Assembly (NCBI GenBank): GCA_018241225.1
Contig: JAFEEG010000028.1
Span: forward strand, 62,001 to 126,000
Reading direction: 5' to 3'
Length of the DNA: 64,000 bases
From: Pseudomonadota bacterium
GTDB lineage: Bacteria; Pseudomonadota; Gammaproteobacteria; Burkholderiales; Burkholderiaceae_C
A model generated the notes under the pieces. The model did not search any database. It was not told the DNA's origin and saw only the letters and a program-made list of their open reading frames with translations. How positions within the stretch are numbered: position 1 is the stretch's first letter; every line of letters begins with the position of its first letter. The translations under genes and the position numbers were made by a program. Of this stretch, positions 20,058 to 28,246 are shown piece after piece.

Positions 20058-21872
20058 ATGAGCGCCGTCATGTCCACCCCTGCGCCGGTCGCATCGAGCG
20101 CCGGCAGTCCGCTACGCCGCTGGGGCCCCTGGGTCCTCATTGCGCTGCTGGCGGTGCTGCCCTTCCTGCCGATGCCCGACTTCTGGATCATCCAGCTCAT
20201 CTACATCGGCCTGTATGCGCTGCCTGTGCTGGGCCTGGTGCTGCTCACGGGCGTGGCAGGGCTCACCTCGTTCGGCCAGGCGGCGTTCGTCGGCATTGGC
20301 GCCTACACCACCGCCTACCTCACGGTGAACACCGGTCTCTCGCCTTGGCTCACGCTCTTCATCGGCCTGGCGCTCACCGGCGTCAGCGCCTTCGTCATCG
20401 GCGCGATCACGCTGCGCATGTCGGGGCACTACCTGCCGCTGGCCACCATCGCCTGGGCGCTGTCGCTGTACTACCTCATGGGCAACCTCGAGGCGCTGGG
20501 CAAGTACGACGGCATCCTGGGCGTCAAGGGCCTCTCGGCCTTCGGCTTCGAGATCGGCCAGCGCCGCGTGTTCTATGCGCTGGTGTGGGTCTTCGTGATC
20601 GCCTCGTCCTTCGCGCTGATCCGCCTGCTGGATTCGCGCAGCGGCCGCGCCGTGCGCTCGCTGGCGCGCGGCACGCAGATGGCCGAGGCCATGGGCATCG
20701 ACACCTTCCGCCACAAGGTCGGCATCTTCGTGCTGGCGGCCATGCTGGCCTCGGTGTCGGGCTGGCTGTTCGCGCACTTCCAGCGCACGGTGAACCCCTC
20801 GCCCTTCGGCATCAAGATGGGCATCGAGTACCTCTTCATGGTGGTGCTGGGCGGCGCGGCGCACGTGTGGGGCGCCATGGCCGGCTCGGGCATCGTCAAG
20901 GTGCTCGAAGACCAGCTGCAGGTGCTGCTGCCCAAGCTGATCGGCACCGCCGGCAGCTACGAGGTGATCGTGTTCGGCGTCCTGATCGTGCTGGTGCTCA
21001 AGTACCTGCCCGACGGTCTCTGGGCCTTCATCGACCGGCGCCTGCCGCGCGCACCACGCAAGGTCGACTGGCAGGACGCATCGCCATTGCCCACGCGCGT
21101 CAAGCCCGCCGCCGGCGAGGTGGTGCTGCAGGTGAAGGCGGTGCGCAAGGTCTTCGGCGGGCTGGTGGCGGTCAACGACATCAGCTTCGAGACTCGCGCC
21201 GGCCAGATCGTGGGCCTGATAGGCCCCAACGGCGCGGGCAAGTCCACCACCTTCAACCTGGTCACCGGCGTGCTGCGCCTGACCGGCGGCGAAGTGCGCT
21301 TTCGCGGCCAGCGCGTGGACGGCCTGCCTTCGCGCAAGATCGCGCAGCAAGGCATGTCGCGCACCTTCCAGCATGTGAAGCTGGTGCCCGAGATGACGGT
21401 GCTGGAGAACGTGGCCCTGGGCGCGCACATGCGCGGCCAGCGTGGCCCGGTCGCGGCCATGGCGCGGCTCAACGGCGCGGAAGAAAAGCAGCTCTTTGCC
21501 GAAGCGCAGCGCCAGCTGCAGCGCGTGGGCATGGGCGAGCTGCTGCACGAGCAGGCCGGCAACCTGGCCATGGGTCAGCAGCGCCTGCTGGAAATTGCGC
21601 GAGCCCTGTGCGCCGACCCCGCCCTGCTGCTGCTGGACGAACCCGCCGCCGGCCTGCGCCACAAGGAAAAGCAGGCCCTGGCCGATGTGCTGCGCAGCCT
21701 GCGCGCCGAAGGCATGAGCATCCTGCTGGTGGAGCACGACATGGGCCTGGTGATGGACGTTTGCGACCACATCGTGGTGATGGAGTTCGGCACGCACCTG
21801 ATGGAAGGCACGCCCGCGCAAGTACAGCAAAGCGAGAAGGTGCGCGCCGCCTATCTCGGAACGGAACACTGA
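20058..21872 (+). CDS. ABC transporter LivM permease-LivG ATPase fusion
   Basis: 604 residues. Residues about 20-330 are a LivM-type permease (LTGVAGLTSFGQAAFVGIGAYT, LRMSGHYLPLATIAWA, GGAAHVWGAMAG). After a short linker (about 335-355), residues 356-604 are a complete LivG-type ATPase with Walker A GPNGAGKST, the Q-loop region MSRTFQHVKLV, signature NLAMGQQRLLE, Walker B ALLLLDEPAAG and VEHDMGLVMDV. The signature LAMGQQ replaces the usual LSGGQ/LSYGQ. Such fusions occur in this order. Start at 20058 is supported by GGGAGG from the repeat element. Confidence 0.9.
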   Translation: MSAVMSTPAPVASSAGSPLRRWGPWVLIALLAVLPFLPMPDFWIIQLIYIGLYALPVLGLVLLTGVAGLTSFGQAAFVGIGAYTTAYLTVNTGLSPWLTLFIGLALTGVSAFVIGAITLRMSGHYLPLATIAWALSLYYLMGNLEALGKYDGILGVKGLSAFGFEIGQRRVFYALVWVFVIASSFALIRLLDSRSGRAVRSLARGTQMAEAMGIDTFRHKVGIFVLAAMLASVSGWLFAHFQRTVNPSPFGIKMGIEYLFMVVLGGAAHVWGAMAGSGIVKVLEDQLQVLLPKLIGTAGSYEVIVFGVLIVLVLKYLPDGLWAFIDRRLPRAPRKVDWQDASPLPTRVKPAAGEVVLQVKAVRKVFGGLVAVNDISFETRAGQIVGLIGPNGAGKSTTFNLVTGVLRLTGGEVRFRGQRVDGLPSRKIAQQGMSRTFQHVKLVPEMTVLENVALGAHMRGQRGPVAAMARLNGAEEKQLFAEAQRQLQRVGMGELLHEQAGNLAMGQQRLLEIARALCADPALLLLDEPAAGLRHKEKQALADVLRSLRAEGMSILLVEHDMGLVMDVCDHIVVMEFGTHLMEGTPAQVQQSEKVRAAYLGTEH

Positions 21873-21875
21873 GCC

Positions 21876-22616
21876 ATGAGCCATCCACTTCTTCGCGTGA
21901 GCGACCTGCACGCCGGCTACGGCCGCGCCGAGGTTCTGCACGGCATTGCGCTGGACGCGCCCGAGGGCAGCGTCATCACCGTCATCGGCCCCAACGGCGC
22001 CGGCAAGTCCACGCTGCTCAATGCGTTGATGGGCGTGCTGCCTGCGCGCGGCAACATCGAATTCATGGGCCAGTCCATCAGCGAGTTCACGCTCGAAGAA
22101 CGCGTGATGCTCGGCATGGCGCTGGTGCCCGAGAAGCGCGAGCTTTTCGGCACCATGCCGGTGGAAGACAACCTGGTGCTTGGCGCCTTTCGCCAGGTGC
22201 GCCTTCGCAATGCGCGCTGGCGCGAGCAGCTCGATGCGGTGTATGAGCTTTTCCCGCGCCTGAAGGAGCGCCGCACGCAGCAGGCCGGCACGCTGTCGGG
22301 CGGCGAGCGCCAGATGCTGGCAGTGGGCCGCGCGCTCATGTCGCGCCCCAAGCTGCTGATGCTCGACGAGCCCAGCCTGGGCCTGGCGCCGCTGGTGGTG
22401 CAGGAAATCTTCCGCACCGTCAGCGCCCTGCGCGCCACCGGCGTGACCATCCTGCTGGTGGAGCAGAACGCCCGCGCCGCGCTCGAAGTGGCCGACCACG
22501 GCTACGTGCTCGAGATGGGCAGCGTGAGCCTGCAAGGGCCGGCGCGCGAACTGGCGGGCGATGCCCGCGTCATCGACACCTACCTGGGCGCAGCACGAAC
22601 TGCCGCCGTTGCATGA
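21876..22616 (+). CDS. ABC transporter ATP-binding protein, LivF type
   Basis: 246 residues, second ATPase of the Liv-type importer. Walker A GPNGAGKSTLL (about 38-48), signature LSGGERQML (about 138-146), Walker B LLMLDEPSLGLAP and LVEQNARAALE are all intact, and the LVPEKRELFGTMPVEDNL stretch is typical of LivF. It begins 3 bp after the LivM-LivG stop. Its own stop overlaps the acyl-CoA dehydrogenase start (ATGA at 22613), tying transport and catabolism into one transcript. Confidence 0.9.
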   Translation: MSHPLLRVSDLHAGYGRAEVLHGIALDAPEGSVITVIGPNGAGKSTLLNALMGVLPARGNIEFMGQSISEFTLEERVMLGMALVPEKRELFGTMPVEDNLVLGAFRQVRLRNARWREQLDAVYELFPRLKERRTQQAGTLSGGERQMLAVGRALMSRPKLLMLDEPSLGLAPLVVQEIFRTVSALRATGVTILLVEQNARAALEVADHGYVLEMGSVSLQGPARELAGDARVIDTYLGAARTAAVA

Positions 22617-24334
22617 ACTACCGGCCCATTCCGCAAGACATCCGCTTCCTGCAGCAAGACGTTCTGCAGGCGGGCGCCAGCCTGCGCTCGCTCCCCGCCT
22701 TCACCGAAGTCGACGACGCACTGTCGAGCCAGTTGCTCGAAGAAGCCGGCCGTTTCGTCGGCGAGGTGATCGCGCCGCTCAACCGCGGCGGCGACGAAGC
22801 CGGCGCGCAATGGAACGATGGCGAAGTCCGCATGCCACCGGGCTTTCGCGAGGCCTACCAGGCGTTTGTCGAAGCAGGCTGGCCCGCACTCTCGGCGCAG
22901 CCGCAAGACGGCGGCCAGGGCCTGCCTGCCACGCTGGACGCGGTGCTGTACGAATGGCTCAGCGCAGCCAACCACGGCTTCACGATGGCACCGGGGCTCT
23001 TGCACGGCGCCTACGAATGCATCCGCCACCACGGCGACGAGGCTTTGCGTGCGCGCTACCTTGCGCCTGTTGCCAGCGGCCGCTGGCTGGCCACCATGTG
23101 CCTCACCGAAGCCCATGCCGGCAGCGACCTGGGCCTGGTGCGCACGCGCGCCGTGCCGCAGGCCGACGGCACGCAGTGCGTGACGGGAGAGAAGATCTTC
23201 ATCTCCGGCGGCGAGCACGACCTGACCGACAACATCGTGCACCTGGTGCTGGTGCGCCAGCCCGATGCGCCGCCTGGCCCCAAGGGCCTGTCGCTGGTAC
23301 TGGTGCCCAAGGTGCTGCCCGACGGCAGCCGCAACACGCTGCGCTGCGAACGCATCGAGGAAAAGATGGGCCTGCATGCCAGCCCCACCTGCGTGATGCG
23401 CTTCGACAACGCCACCGGCTGGCTGGTGGGCGAGCCGGGCAAGGGCCTGGCCGCCATGTTCGTGATGATGAACTCGGCGCGCCTGCACGTCGCGCTGCAG
23501 GGCATCGGCCTGCTGGATGCTGCATGGCAAAAGGCCGACGCCTATGCACGCGAGCGCCGGCAGATGCGCGCACCGGCGCGGCCGGCCTCGCGCGGCGAAG
23601 GCGATGCGGCCGACCTCATCGTCGAGCACCCGGCCATGCGCCGCATCCTCGACACGCAACGCGCCTGGGTCGACGGCGCTCGCCTGCTCGCTTATCGCAC
23701 CGCCGTGCAACTGGACGTGGCCCGGCACGCGCAAGACCAGGCGCAGCGCGAGAAGGCCGAACGCTGGTGCAGCTTCGTCACGCCGGTGCTCAAGGCCGCA
23801 TGCACGCACCAGGCCTTTCATGGCGCCAGCGAATGCCTGCAGGTCTTCGGCGGTCACGGCTATGTGCGCGAGTGGGGCATCGAGCAGGTTCTGCGCGATG
23901 CACGCGTGACCATGATCTACGAGGGCACCAACGAGATCCAGGCCATCGACCTGCTGGTGCGCAAGGTGCTGCCCGATGCCGGCGCCGGCTTTGCCGCCTG
24001 CCTGCTCGAGCTGCGCGACGAGCTCGATGCCTCGCGCGACAACGAGGCCGACGCGCAGCGCCGCATGGCGCAGCTGCGCTACCTGGGCACCTCCGTCGCC
24101 TTGGCTGCCAAGGCCGACGCGCAACTGCCGTACGAGGTGGCCGACGACTATCTGCGCGTGGCCATGATCACCCTCATGGCCTGGGCCTGGGCCCGCATCG
24201 AGCGCGCCGCCCCGCCCGGCGATGCGCGCTGGGCTGCTCCGGCGGCAGCGTTTCGCCGCTGGCTGTTGCCCGAGTTCGACATGCGCCTGGGCCTGGTCAA
24301 GCGCGCCTGTGAAAACGTGACGGCCGCGCGCTGA
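22613..24334 (+). CDS. acyl-CoA dehydrogenase, large (C-terminal-extended) type
   Basis: 573-residue flavoprotein. FAD and substrate motifs: MCLTEAHAGSDLG (about 163-175), KIFISGGEHD, RFDNATGWLVGEPGKGL, QVFGGHGYVREWGIEQ and MIYEGTNEIQAIDL, where the Glu of YEGTNE is the expected catalytic base. The roughly 150-residue C-terminal extension marks the DmdC/long subtype. In the hydroxycinnamate operon it may desaturate dihydroferuloyl- or phenylpropanoyl-CoA to the cinnamoyl level. Start overlaps the LivF stop. Confidence 0.85.
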   Translation: MNYRPIPQDIRFLQQDVLQAGASLRSLPAFTEVDDALSSQLLEEAGRFVGEVIAPLNRGGDEAGAQWNDGEVRMPPGFREAYQAFVEAGWPALSAQPQDGGQGLPATLDAVLYEWLSAANHGFTMAPGLLHGAYECIRHHGDEALRARYLAPVASGRWLATMCLTEAHAGSDLGLVRTRAVPQADGTQCVTGEKIFISGGEHDLTDNIVHLVLVRQPDAPPGPKGLSLVLVPKVLPDGSRNTLRCERIEEKMGLHASPTCVMRFDNATGWLVGEPGKGLAAMFVMMNSARLHVALQGIGLLDAAWQKADAYARERRQMRAPARPASRGEGDAADLIVEHPAMRRILDTQRAWVDGARLLAYRTAVQLDVARHAQDQAQREKAERWCSFVTPVLKAACTHQAFHGASECLQVFGGHGYVREWGIEQVLRDARVTMIYEGTNEIQAIDLLVRKVLPDAGAGFAACLLELRDELDASRDNEADAQRRMAQLRYLGTSVALAAKADAQLPYEVADDYLRVAMITLMAWAWARIERAAPPGDARWAAPAAAFRRWLLPEFDMRLGLVKRACENVTAAR

Positions 24335-24355
24335 AAGGCGTTAGGCTCACTTGCC

Positions 24356-24859
24356 ATGACGCGAGACAGCAAGAGCACGAAATCAGCGGCCAAGGGCACG
24401 GAGAAGTCCGGCCACCCCACCCCGCGCGGCAGCGAGAGGCTGGACAACGGCTTTCTGGAAACCCTGGTGGGCTACAACGCGCGGCGCGCCTGGTCGCAGA
24501 TCAGCACGGTGTTTTCCGACCGCATGGCGCCCTACGGCCTCAAGCAGGTGGACTTCTCGGTGCTGTCGCTGCTGGCGCACAACCCCGGCGCCACCTCGCG
24601 CCAGCTGTGCGCCACGCTGGACATCCTGCCGCCCAACCTGGTGAACCTCATCGCCACGCTCGACGGCCGCGGACTGATCGAGCGCAGGCCCCATCCGCGC
24701 GACGGCCGGGCCGTGGGCCTGTACCTCACCAGCGCTGGCGAAAAGCTCACCCGCGAGGCCGAACAGGCGGTGCAGCAAGCCGAGCTCGACGCCAGCGCGA
24801 AGCTGAATTCGCGCGAGCGTGAAACGCTGATTCGCCTATTGCAAAGACTGTATCTTTAG
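24356..24859 (+). CDS. MarR-family regulator of the hydroxycinnamate cluster
   Basis: 167 residues with a basic, low-complexity N-terminal tail (KSTKSAAKGTEKSG). Winged helix-turn-helix is at about 75-135: SRQLCATLDILPPNLVNLIATLDGRGLIERR, then wing PHPRDGRAVGLYLT. It lies 21 bp after the dehydrogenase as the last gene of the operon. MarR homologues CouR, FerC and HcaR repress such operons and are released by hydroxycinnamoyl-CoA. The palindrome at 14229-14249 is the natural target. Confidence 0.85.
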   Translation: MTRDSKSTKSAAKGTEKSGHPTPRGSERLDNGFLETLVGYNARRAWSQISTVFSDRMAPYGLKQVDFSVLSLLAHNPGATSRQLCATLDILPPNLVNLIATLDGRGLIERRPHPRDGRAVGLYLTSAGEKLTREAEQAVQQAELDASAKLNSRERETLIRLLQRLYL

Positions 24860-24930
24860 CGCTACTGAGAGCAGTCACTCACCTTGCGACATACATACGG
24901 CAGACGGTGGCGCGCCGTATAGTGGCTTCC

Positions 24931-25545
24931 ATGATTCATTACTACCAAAGCGCAAGGGAGCGAGAGCCCTATGCCATGCGCTTTGGGGTTGCCTTCCAAC
25001 CTGGCCCGCAGCAAACCGTGCGTCCCGGCGAATCGGGCATCTTCGTACGGCGACCGCGCGCGGACCATCCGGGCAGCCTCAAGCCCATGAGCCCTTTCGA
25101 AGCGGTCACGGGCCGCTGGGGACTGATTCCACTGTTCTCCAAGGACGGTGAGGACCCACTCTTCGAGGCGCAGGCCGAAAGCGCCGGCGGCGAGCGCAAC
25201 TACCTTCAGCCCTGGAAGCGCGGCCACCGCTGCGTGGTGCTCGCCGATTCGCTTTTCATCGAAGGCAGGAACGGCCCCGGCAGCGTTCAGCAACTCAGCC
25301 GCGCCGACGGCACGGTGCTGGCCGTGGCGGGCCTGTGGAACGGCTGGCGATCGCCGCAGGGCCAGTGCGTGGAGAGCTTTTCCATCCTGACCGTGCGCTG
25401 CGAAGGGGGCGTACGCCACCCGGCCCTGCTGCACGACGCCTGGCTGGAAGACTGGCTGGCCTGCCCGGTGGAAGAAACCACCGCCTTCCTGCGGCCCTAC
25501 TCGCCCGAATCGGAGTTGGTGCGCCGAGAGATTTCGGGCGCCTGA
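24931..25545 (+). CDS. SRAP (YedK/HMCES)-like protein lacking the catalytic cysteine
   Basis: 204 residues from ATG 24931; an in-frame GTG at 24907 is the alternative. The SRAP pattern is recognisable: GRWGLIPLFSKDGEDPLFEAQAES, RGHRCVVLADSLFIEG, LAVAGLWNGW, SFSILTVRCEGG. YedK/HMCES proteins begin Met-Cys and use Cys2 to cross-link abasic sites; here residue 2 is Ile (MIHYYQ). The Asn and Arg of the NARAET motif are replaced (EAQAES). Only the glutamate of the FYEW-equivalent (FIEG) seems retained. It is probably a non-cross-linking relative, role unknown. Confidence 0.75.
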   Translation: MIHYYQSAREREPYAMRFGVAFQPGPQQTVRPGESGIFVRRPRADHPGSLKPMSPFEAVTGRWGLIPLFSKDGEDPLFEAQAESAGGERNYLQPWKRGHRCVVLADSLFIEGRNGPGSVQQLSRADGTVLAVAGLWNGWRSPQGQCVESFSILTVRCEGGVRHPALLHDAWLEDWLACPVEETTAFLRPYSPESELVRREISGA

Positions 25546-25552
25546 GCGCGGC

Positions 25553-26338
25553 TCAGTTGTCCCGCACGTCCGCCACCGGATTGCTGCCGAAGTCGGCGCG
25601 GTCCAGGTAGGCCAGCACCCGTGCACCGGCCGCGGCGGGCGTGGCCAGCATTCCTTCGGTCTGCATGCGGGTAAAGCGCTCGCGGTCGGGGAACTTGGCC
25701 GGATCGCCGCCGCGCAACTCCACCTGCATGTCGGTATCGATCACGCCCGGCGCCAGCGACACCACGCGCGCGCCGTGCGGCGAATGCGCTTCTTCCAGCG
25801 CCAGCGAGCGCGAGAAGTGGTCCATGCCCGCCTTCGCCGCGCAGTACGGTGCCTGGCTGGCCATGGCGTTGCGGCCCAGGCCCGACGAGATGTTGAGCAC
25901 CTTGCGCTGGGCCTGCGCCCAGCCCCGCGTCGCCTTGAGGAAGGCGCTGGCCAGCAGCATGGGCGCCTCCAGCCCGACACGCAGTGCGCGCGCCAGGTCC
26001 GGCAGTTCGGCATCCGACAAGGGTGCGGGCCGCGCGATCACGCCCGCGTTGTTGATCAGCGTGGCGCTGGCATAGCGGCCCGCCTGCACGCCACCCAGCC
26101 ACTTCGACAACTCGGATGCCGCCGCGGTGGCATCGCTCAGGTCATGCGCCCACTGCTGCAGCGAAGTGCCCTCGCCCACCGGCGCTGCTGCCAACTCGGC
26201 CGAGGTGCCGCGCGAAATGCAGATCACCGTGTGGCCGGGCCGGGCCAGCAACTGCTCGGCCATGGCGCGGCCCATGCCGCGCGAGGCGCCGGTGATGACG
26301 ACAAGATGCTGTGCTGTGTTCGCAGATGAATTGGCCAT
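25553..26338 (-). CDS. SDR-family oxidoreductase (sepiapterin-reductase-like)
   Basis: 261 residues. TGASRGMGRAMAEQLL gives the NADP-type cofactor motif (residues about 16-31) with Arg after strand 2 (CISRGTS). NNAGV, Ser in NISSGLG and the Tyr-Lys pair in YCAAKAGMDHF complete the active site. The arrangement, with a long segment between strands 3 and 4, resembles benzil/sepiapterin reductase types; the substrate is not evident. It is convergent with the SRAP gene (7-bp gap) and follows the TauE/SafE gene by 37 bp on the same strand. Confidence 0.85.
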   Translation of the reverse strand: MANSSANTAQHLVVITGASRGMGRAMAEQLLARPGHTVICISRGTSAELAAAPVGEGTSLQQWAHDLSDATAAASELSKWLGGVQAGRYASATLINNAGVIARPAPLSDAELPDLARALRVGLEAPMLLASAFLKATRGWAQAQRKVLNISSGLGRNAMASQAPYCAAKAGMDHFSRSLALEEAHSPHGARVVSLAPGVIDTDMQVELRGGDPAKFPDRERFTRMQTEGMLATPAAAGARVLAYLDRADFGSNPVADVRDN

Positions 26339-26375
26339 GGCGTTGCGGTGGTTGGTGTGAATGGAAAAGAAGTGC

Positions 26376-27137
26376 TCAGCCCGCGAAGAAGCCGTCCCAC
26401 ACCAGCTTCAAGCCGGCCAGGAGCATGCCCACGTAGATGAACAGGTAGAAGGTCTTGGCGTCGATGCGGCGCGCAATGCGCACGCCCGCCCACACGCCGA
26501 TGGGCGCCAGCGGCATCAGCATGAGCGAGGTGGCCATGTTGCGCATGTCCAGCAGGCCCAGCCACGCGTAGGGAATCCACTTGCTCAGGTTCACCACGAA
26601 GAAGAAGTAGGCCACCGTGGCGGTGAACGCAATGGGCGAGAGCCGCAGCGGAATGAGATAGGCATTGAGCGGCGGGCCGCCCGCGTGCGAGATGAAGCTG
26701 GTGAAGCCCGAGGCCACCGTCAGCACCGCGCCCACCTCGCGCCGGGGCAGCGGGTCATTCGGCTTGGGCGGAAACATCAGGCGCTGCGCCAGGAACAGCA
26801 GGGTGAACACGCCCACGATGCCTGCCACGGTGGCAGGCGACAGCAGCCGGAACAGCAAGGTGCCCGCCACGATGCCCACCAGGCCGAAGGGCACCAGGAA
26901 CTTGAGCAGGCGATAGTCCACGTCGCGCCGGAAGGCGGCCAGGCCCAGGACATCCATCACGAGCAGCAGCGGCATGAGGATGGCGGTGGCATCGGGCACC
27001 GGCACCGCCAGCGCCATCAAGGGCACCGCCAACGAACCGAAACCGGCGCCAAAGCCGCTCTTGCTGATGCCCAGCAACAGCACGGCAGGCACCGCGACCA
27101 TGTAGAACTGGACACTGGTGATAACGGGGAGCGTCAA
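26376..27137 (-). CDS. TauE/SafE-family sulfite/anion exporter-like permease
   Basis: About 253 residues, eight hydrophobic segments, with the family motifs GISKSGFGAGFGS near the N-terminus and GFTSFISHAGGPPLNAYLIPL in the middle. Family members move sulfite, sulfoacetate or other organic anions across the inner membrane. The start is uncertain: the TTG at 27137 keeps the usual N-terminal segment before FYMVAVPAVLL; ATG 27101 would shorten it, and ATG 27188 lies inside a palindrome. None has a convincing ribosome site. Confidence 0.75.
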   Translation of the reverse strand: MTLPVITSVQFYMVAVPAVLLLGISKSGFGAGFGSLAVPLMALAVPVPDATAILMPLLLVMDVLGLAAFRRDVDYRLLKFLVPFGLVGIVAGTLLFRLLSPATVAGIVGVFTLLFLAQRLMFPPKPNDPLPRREVGAVLTVASGFTSFISHAGGPPLNAYLIPLRLSPIAFTATVAYFFFVVNLSKWIPYAWLGLLDMRNMATSLMLMPLAPIGVWAGVRIARRIDAKTFYLFIYVGMLLAGLKLVWDGFFAG

Positions 27138-27186
27138 GGGCAGGAAGTGCCGGCGTAGGCGGCAAGGTCGAAATTGCAAAGGCGAC

Positions 27187-27207
27187 ATTGTGGCGGGGCG
27201 CCACAAT
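27187..27207. promoter_or_regulatory. perfect 21-bp palindrome between divergent genes
   Basis: ATTGTGGCG, centre GGG, CGCCACAAT: 9-bp perfect arms. It lies between the TauE/SafE gene (leftward) and the ornithine cyclodeaminase-family gene (start 27249). The TTGTGG...CCACAA core is typical of dimeric repressor operators such as GntR or LacI types, but no such regulator is encoded next to it. Confidence 0.55.
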
Positions 27208-27248
27208 TCCTGCCGAGCGCCAACTTCAACACCCTTCGCGATACCGCC

Positions 27249-28202
27249 ATGCAAATACTCGATGCCGCCGCAACCCGCGCACCGCTGGGCTTCGAACGCC
27301 TGGTACCCGCGTTGCAAGATGCCTTTGCAGGCAACATCACCGTGCCGGCGCGCCATGTGCACCAGGTGCAGGTGGGGCAGGACGTGGGCACGGTCCTGAT
27401 CATGCCGGCGTGGAGCGAGGCGGGCTTCATGGGCATCAAGACGGTGAACATCTGGCCGGGCAACAGCGCGCGCGGACTGCCGGGGCTGCATTCCAGTTAC
27501 CTGCTGTACGACGCCGGCACCGGCGTACCGCTGGCCATGATGGACGGCGATGAAATCACGTCGCGGCGCACCGCGGCCGCGGCGGCGCTGGGCGCGTCCT
27601 TTCTCGCCCGCGACGACGCTCGGCGCCTGCTGGTGCTGGGTACCGGCCGCGTGGCACGCATGCTGCCTGCGGCCATGCGCCACGTGCGGCCCGGCATCGA
27701 CGAGGTGATGGTGTGGAACCACCGGTTCGAAGGCGCGCAAGGCCTTGCGGCGGCATGGCGCGCGGAAGGCCTGAACGCGACCGCGGTGACCAACCTGGAG
27801 CCGGCCGTTCGCCACGCCGACATCGTCAGCTGCGCCACGCTTTCCACCACGCCGCTGGTCCAGGGCGAATGGCTGGCGGCCGGCTCGCACCTGGACCTGA
27901 TCGGCAGCTTCACGCCGCAGATGCGCGAAGCGGCGCCCGACTGCTTCGGCCCCGGCGCCCGCACCTTCGTCGATACCGAAGAAGCCTTGAAGAAATCGGG
28001 CGACCTGCTGGACGCGATGGCCGCCGGCCATTTGCGCGAGGACGCGGTGCAGGCCACGCTCTTTCAGCTGTGCAAGGGCGAACGCAGCGGCCGTACCGGT
28101 GCCGATGAGCGCACCGTCTTCAAGGCCGTTGGCAACGCGCTGGAAGACCTGGCCGCCGCCACGCTGGTCTGGCAGGCACAGGGGAAAAGCGTCAGCACGT
28201 AG
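27249..28202 (+). CDS. ornithine cyclodeaminase/mu-crystallin family protein
   Basis: 317 residues. Family features: MPAWSEAGFMGIKTVNIWPGNSARGLPGLHSSYLL split over about 52-85, the DGDEITSRRTAAAAALGASFLAR segment, and a Rossmann motif LVLGTGRVARM near 129-139. Known activities are NAD(P)-dependent ornithine cyclodeamination or delta1-pyrroline-2-carboxylate (proline/hydroxyproline ketimine) reduction; sequence alone does not separate these. It is divergent from the TauE/SafE permease with a palindrome between, so it may be co-regulated with it. Confidence 0.8.
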   Translation: MQILDAAATRAPLGFERLVPALQDAFAGNITVPARHVHQVQVGQDVGTVLIMPAWSEAGFMGIKTVNIWPGNSARGLPGLHSSYLLYDAGTGVPLAMMDGDEITSRRTAAAAALGASFLARDDARRLLVLGTGRVARMLPAAMRHVRPGIDEVMVWNHRFEGAQGLAAAWRAEGLNATAVTNLEPAVRHADIVSCATLSTTPLVQGEWLAAGSHLDLIGSFTPQMREAAPDCFGPGARTFVDTEEALKKSGDLLDAMAAGHLREDAVQATLFQLCKGERSGRTGADERTVFKAVGNALEDLAAATLVWQAQGKSVST

Positions 28203-28246
28203 ACTCGCCGCTTACCCATTTTCTTGCCCTGCCCCCACTGTCTGCC

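Noticed and set aside
20112-22535. An 807-codon open frame on the minus strand opposite the Liv-type transporter genes
   Set aside because: It mirrors the transporter codons, is dominated by His, Ala, Gln and Arg and has no recognisable motif.
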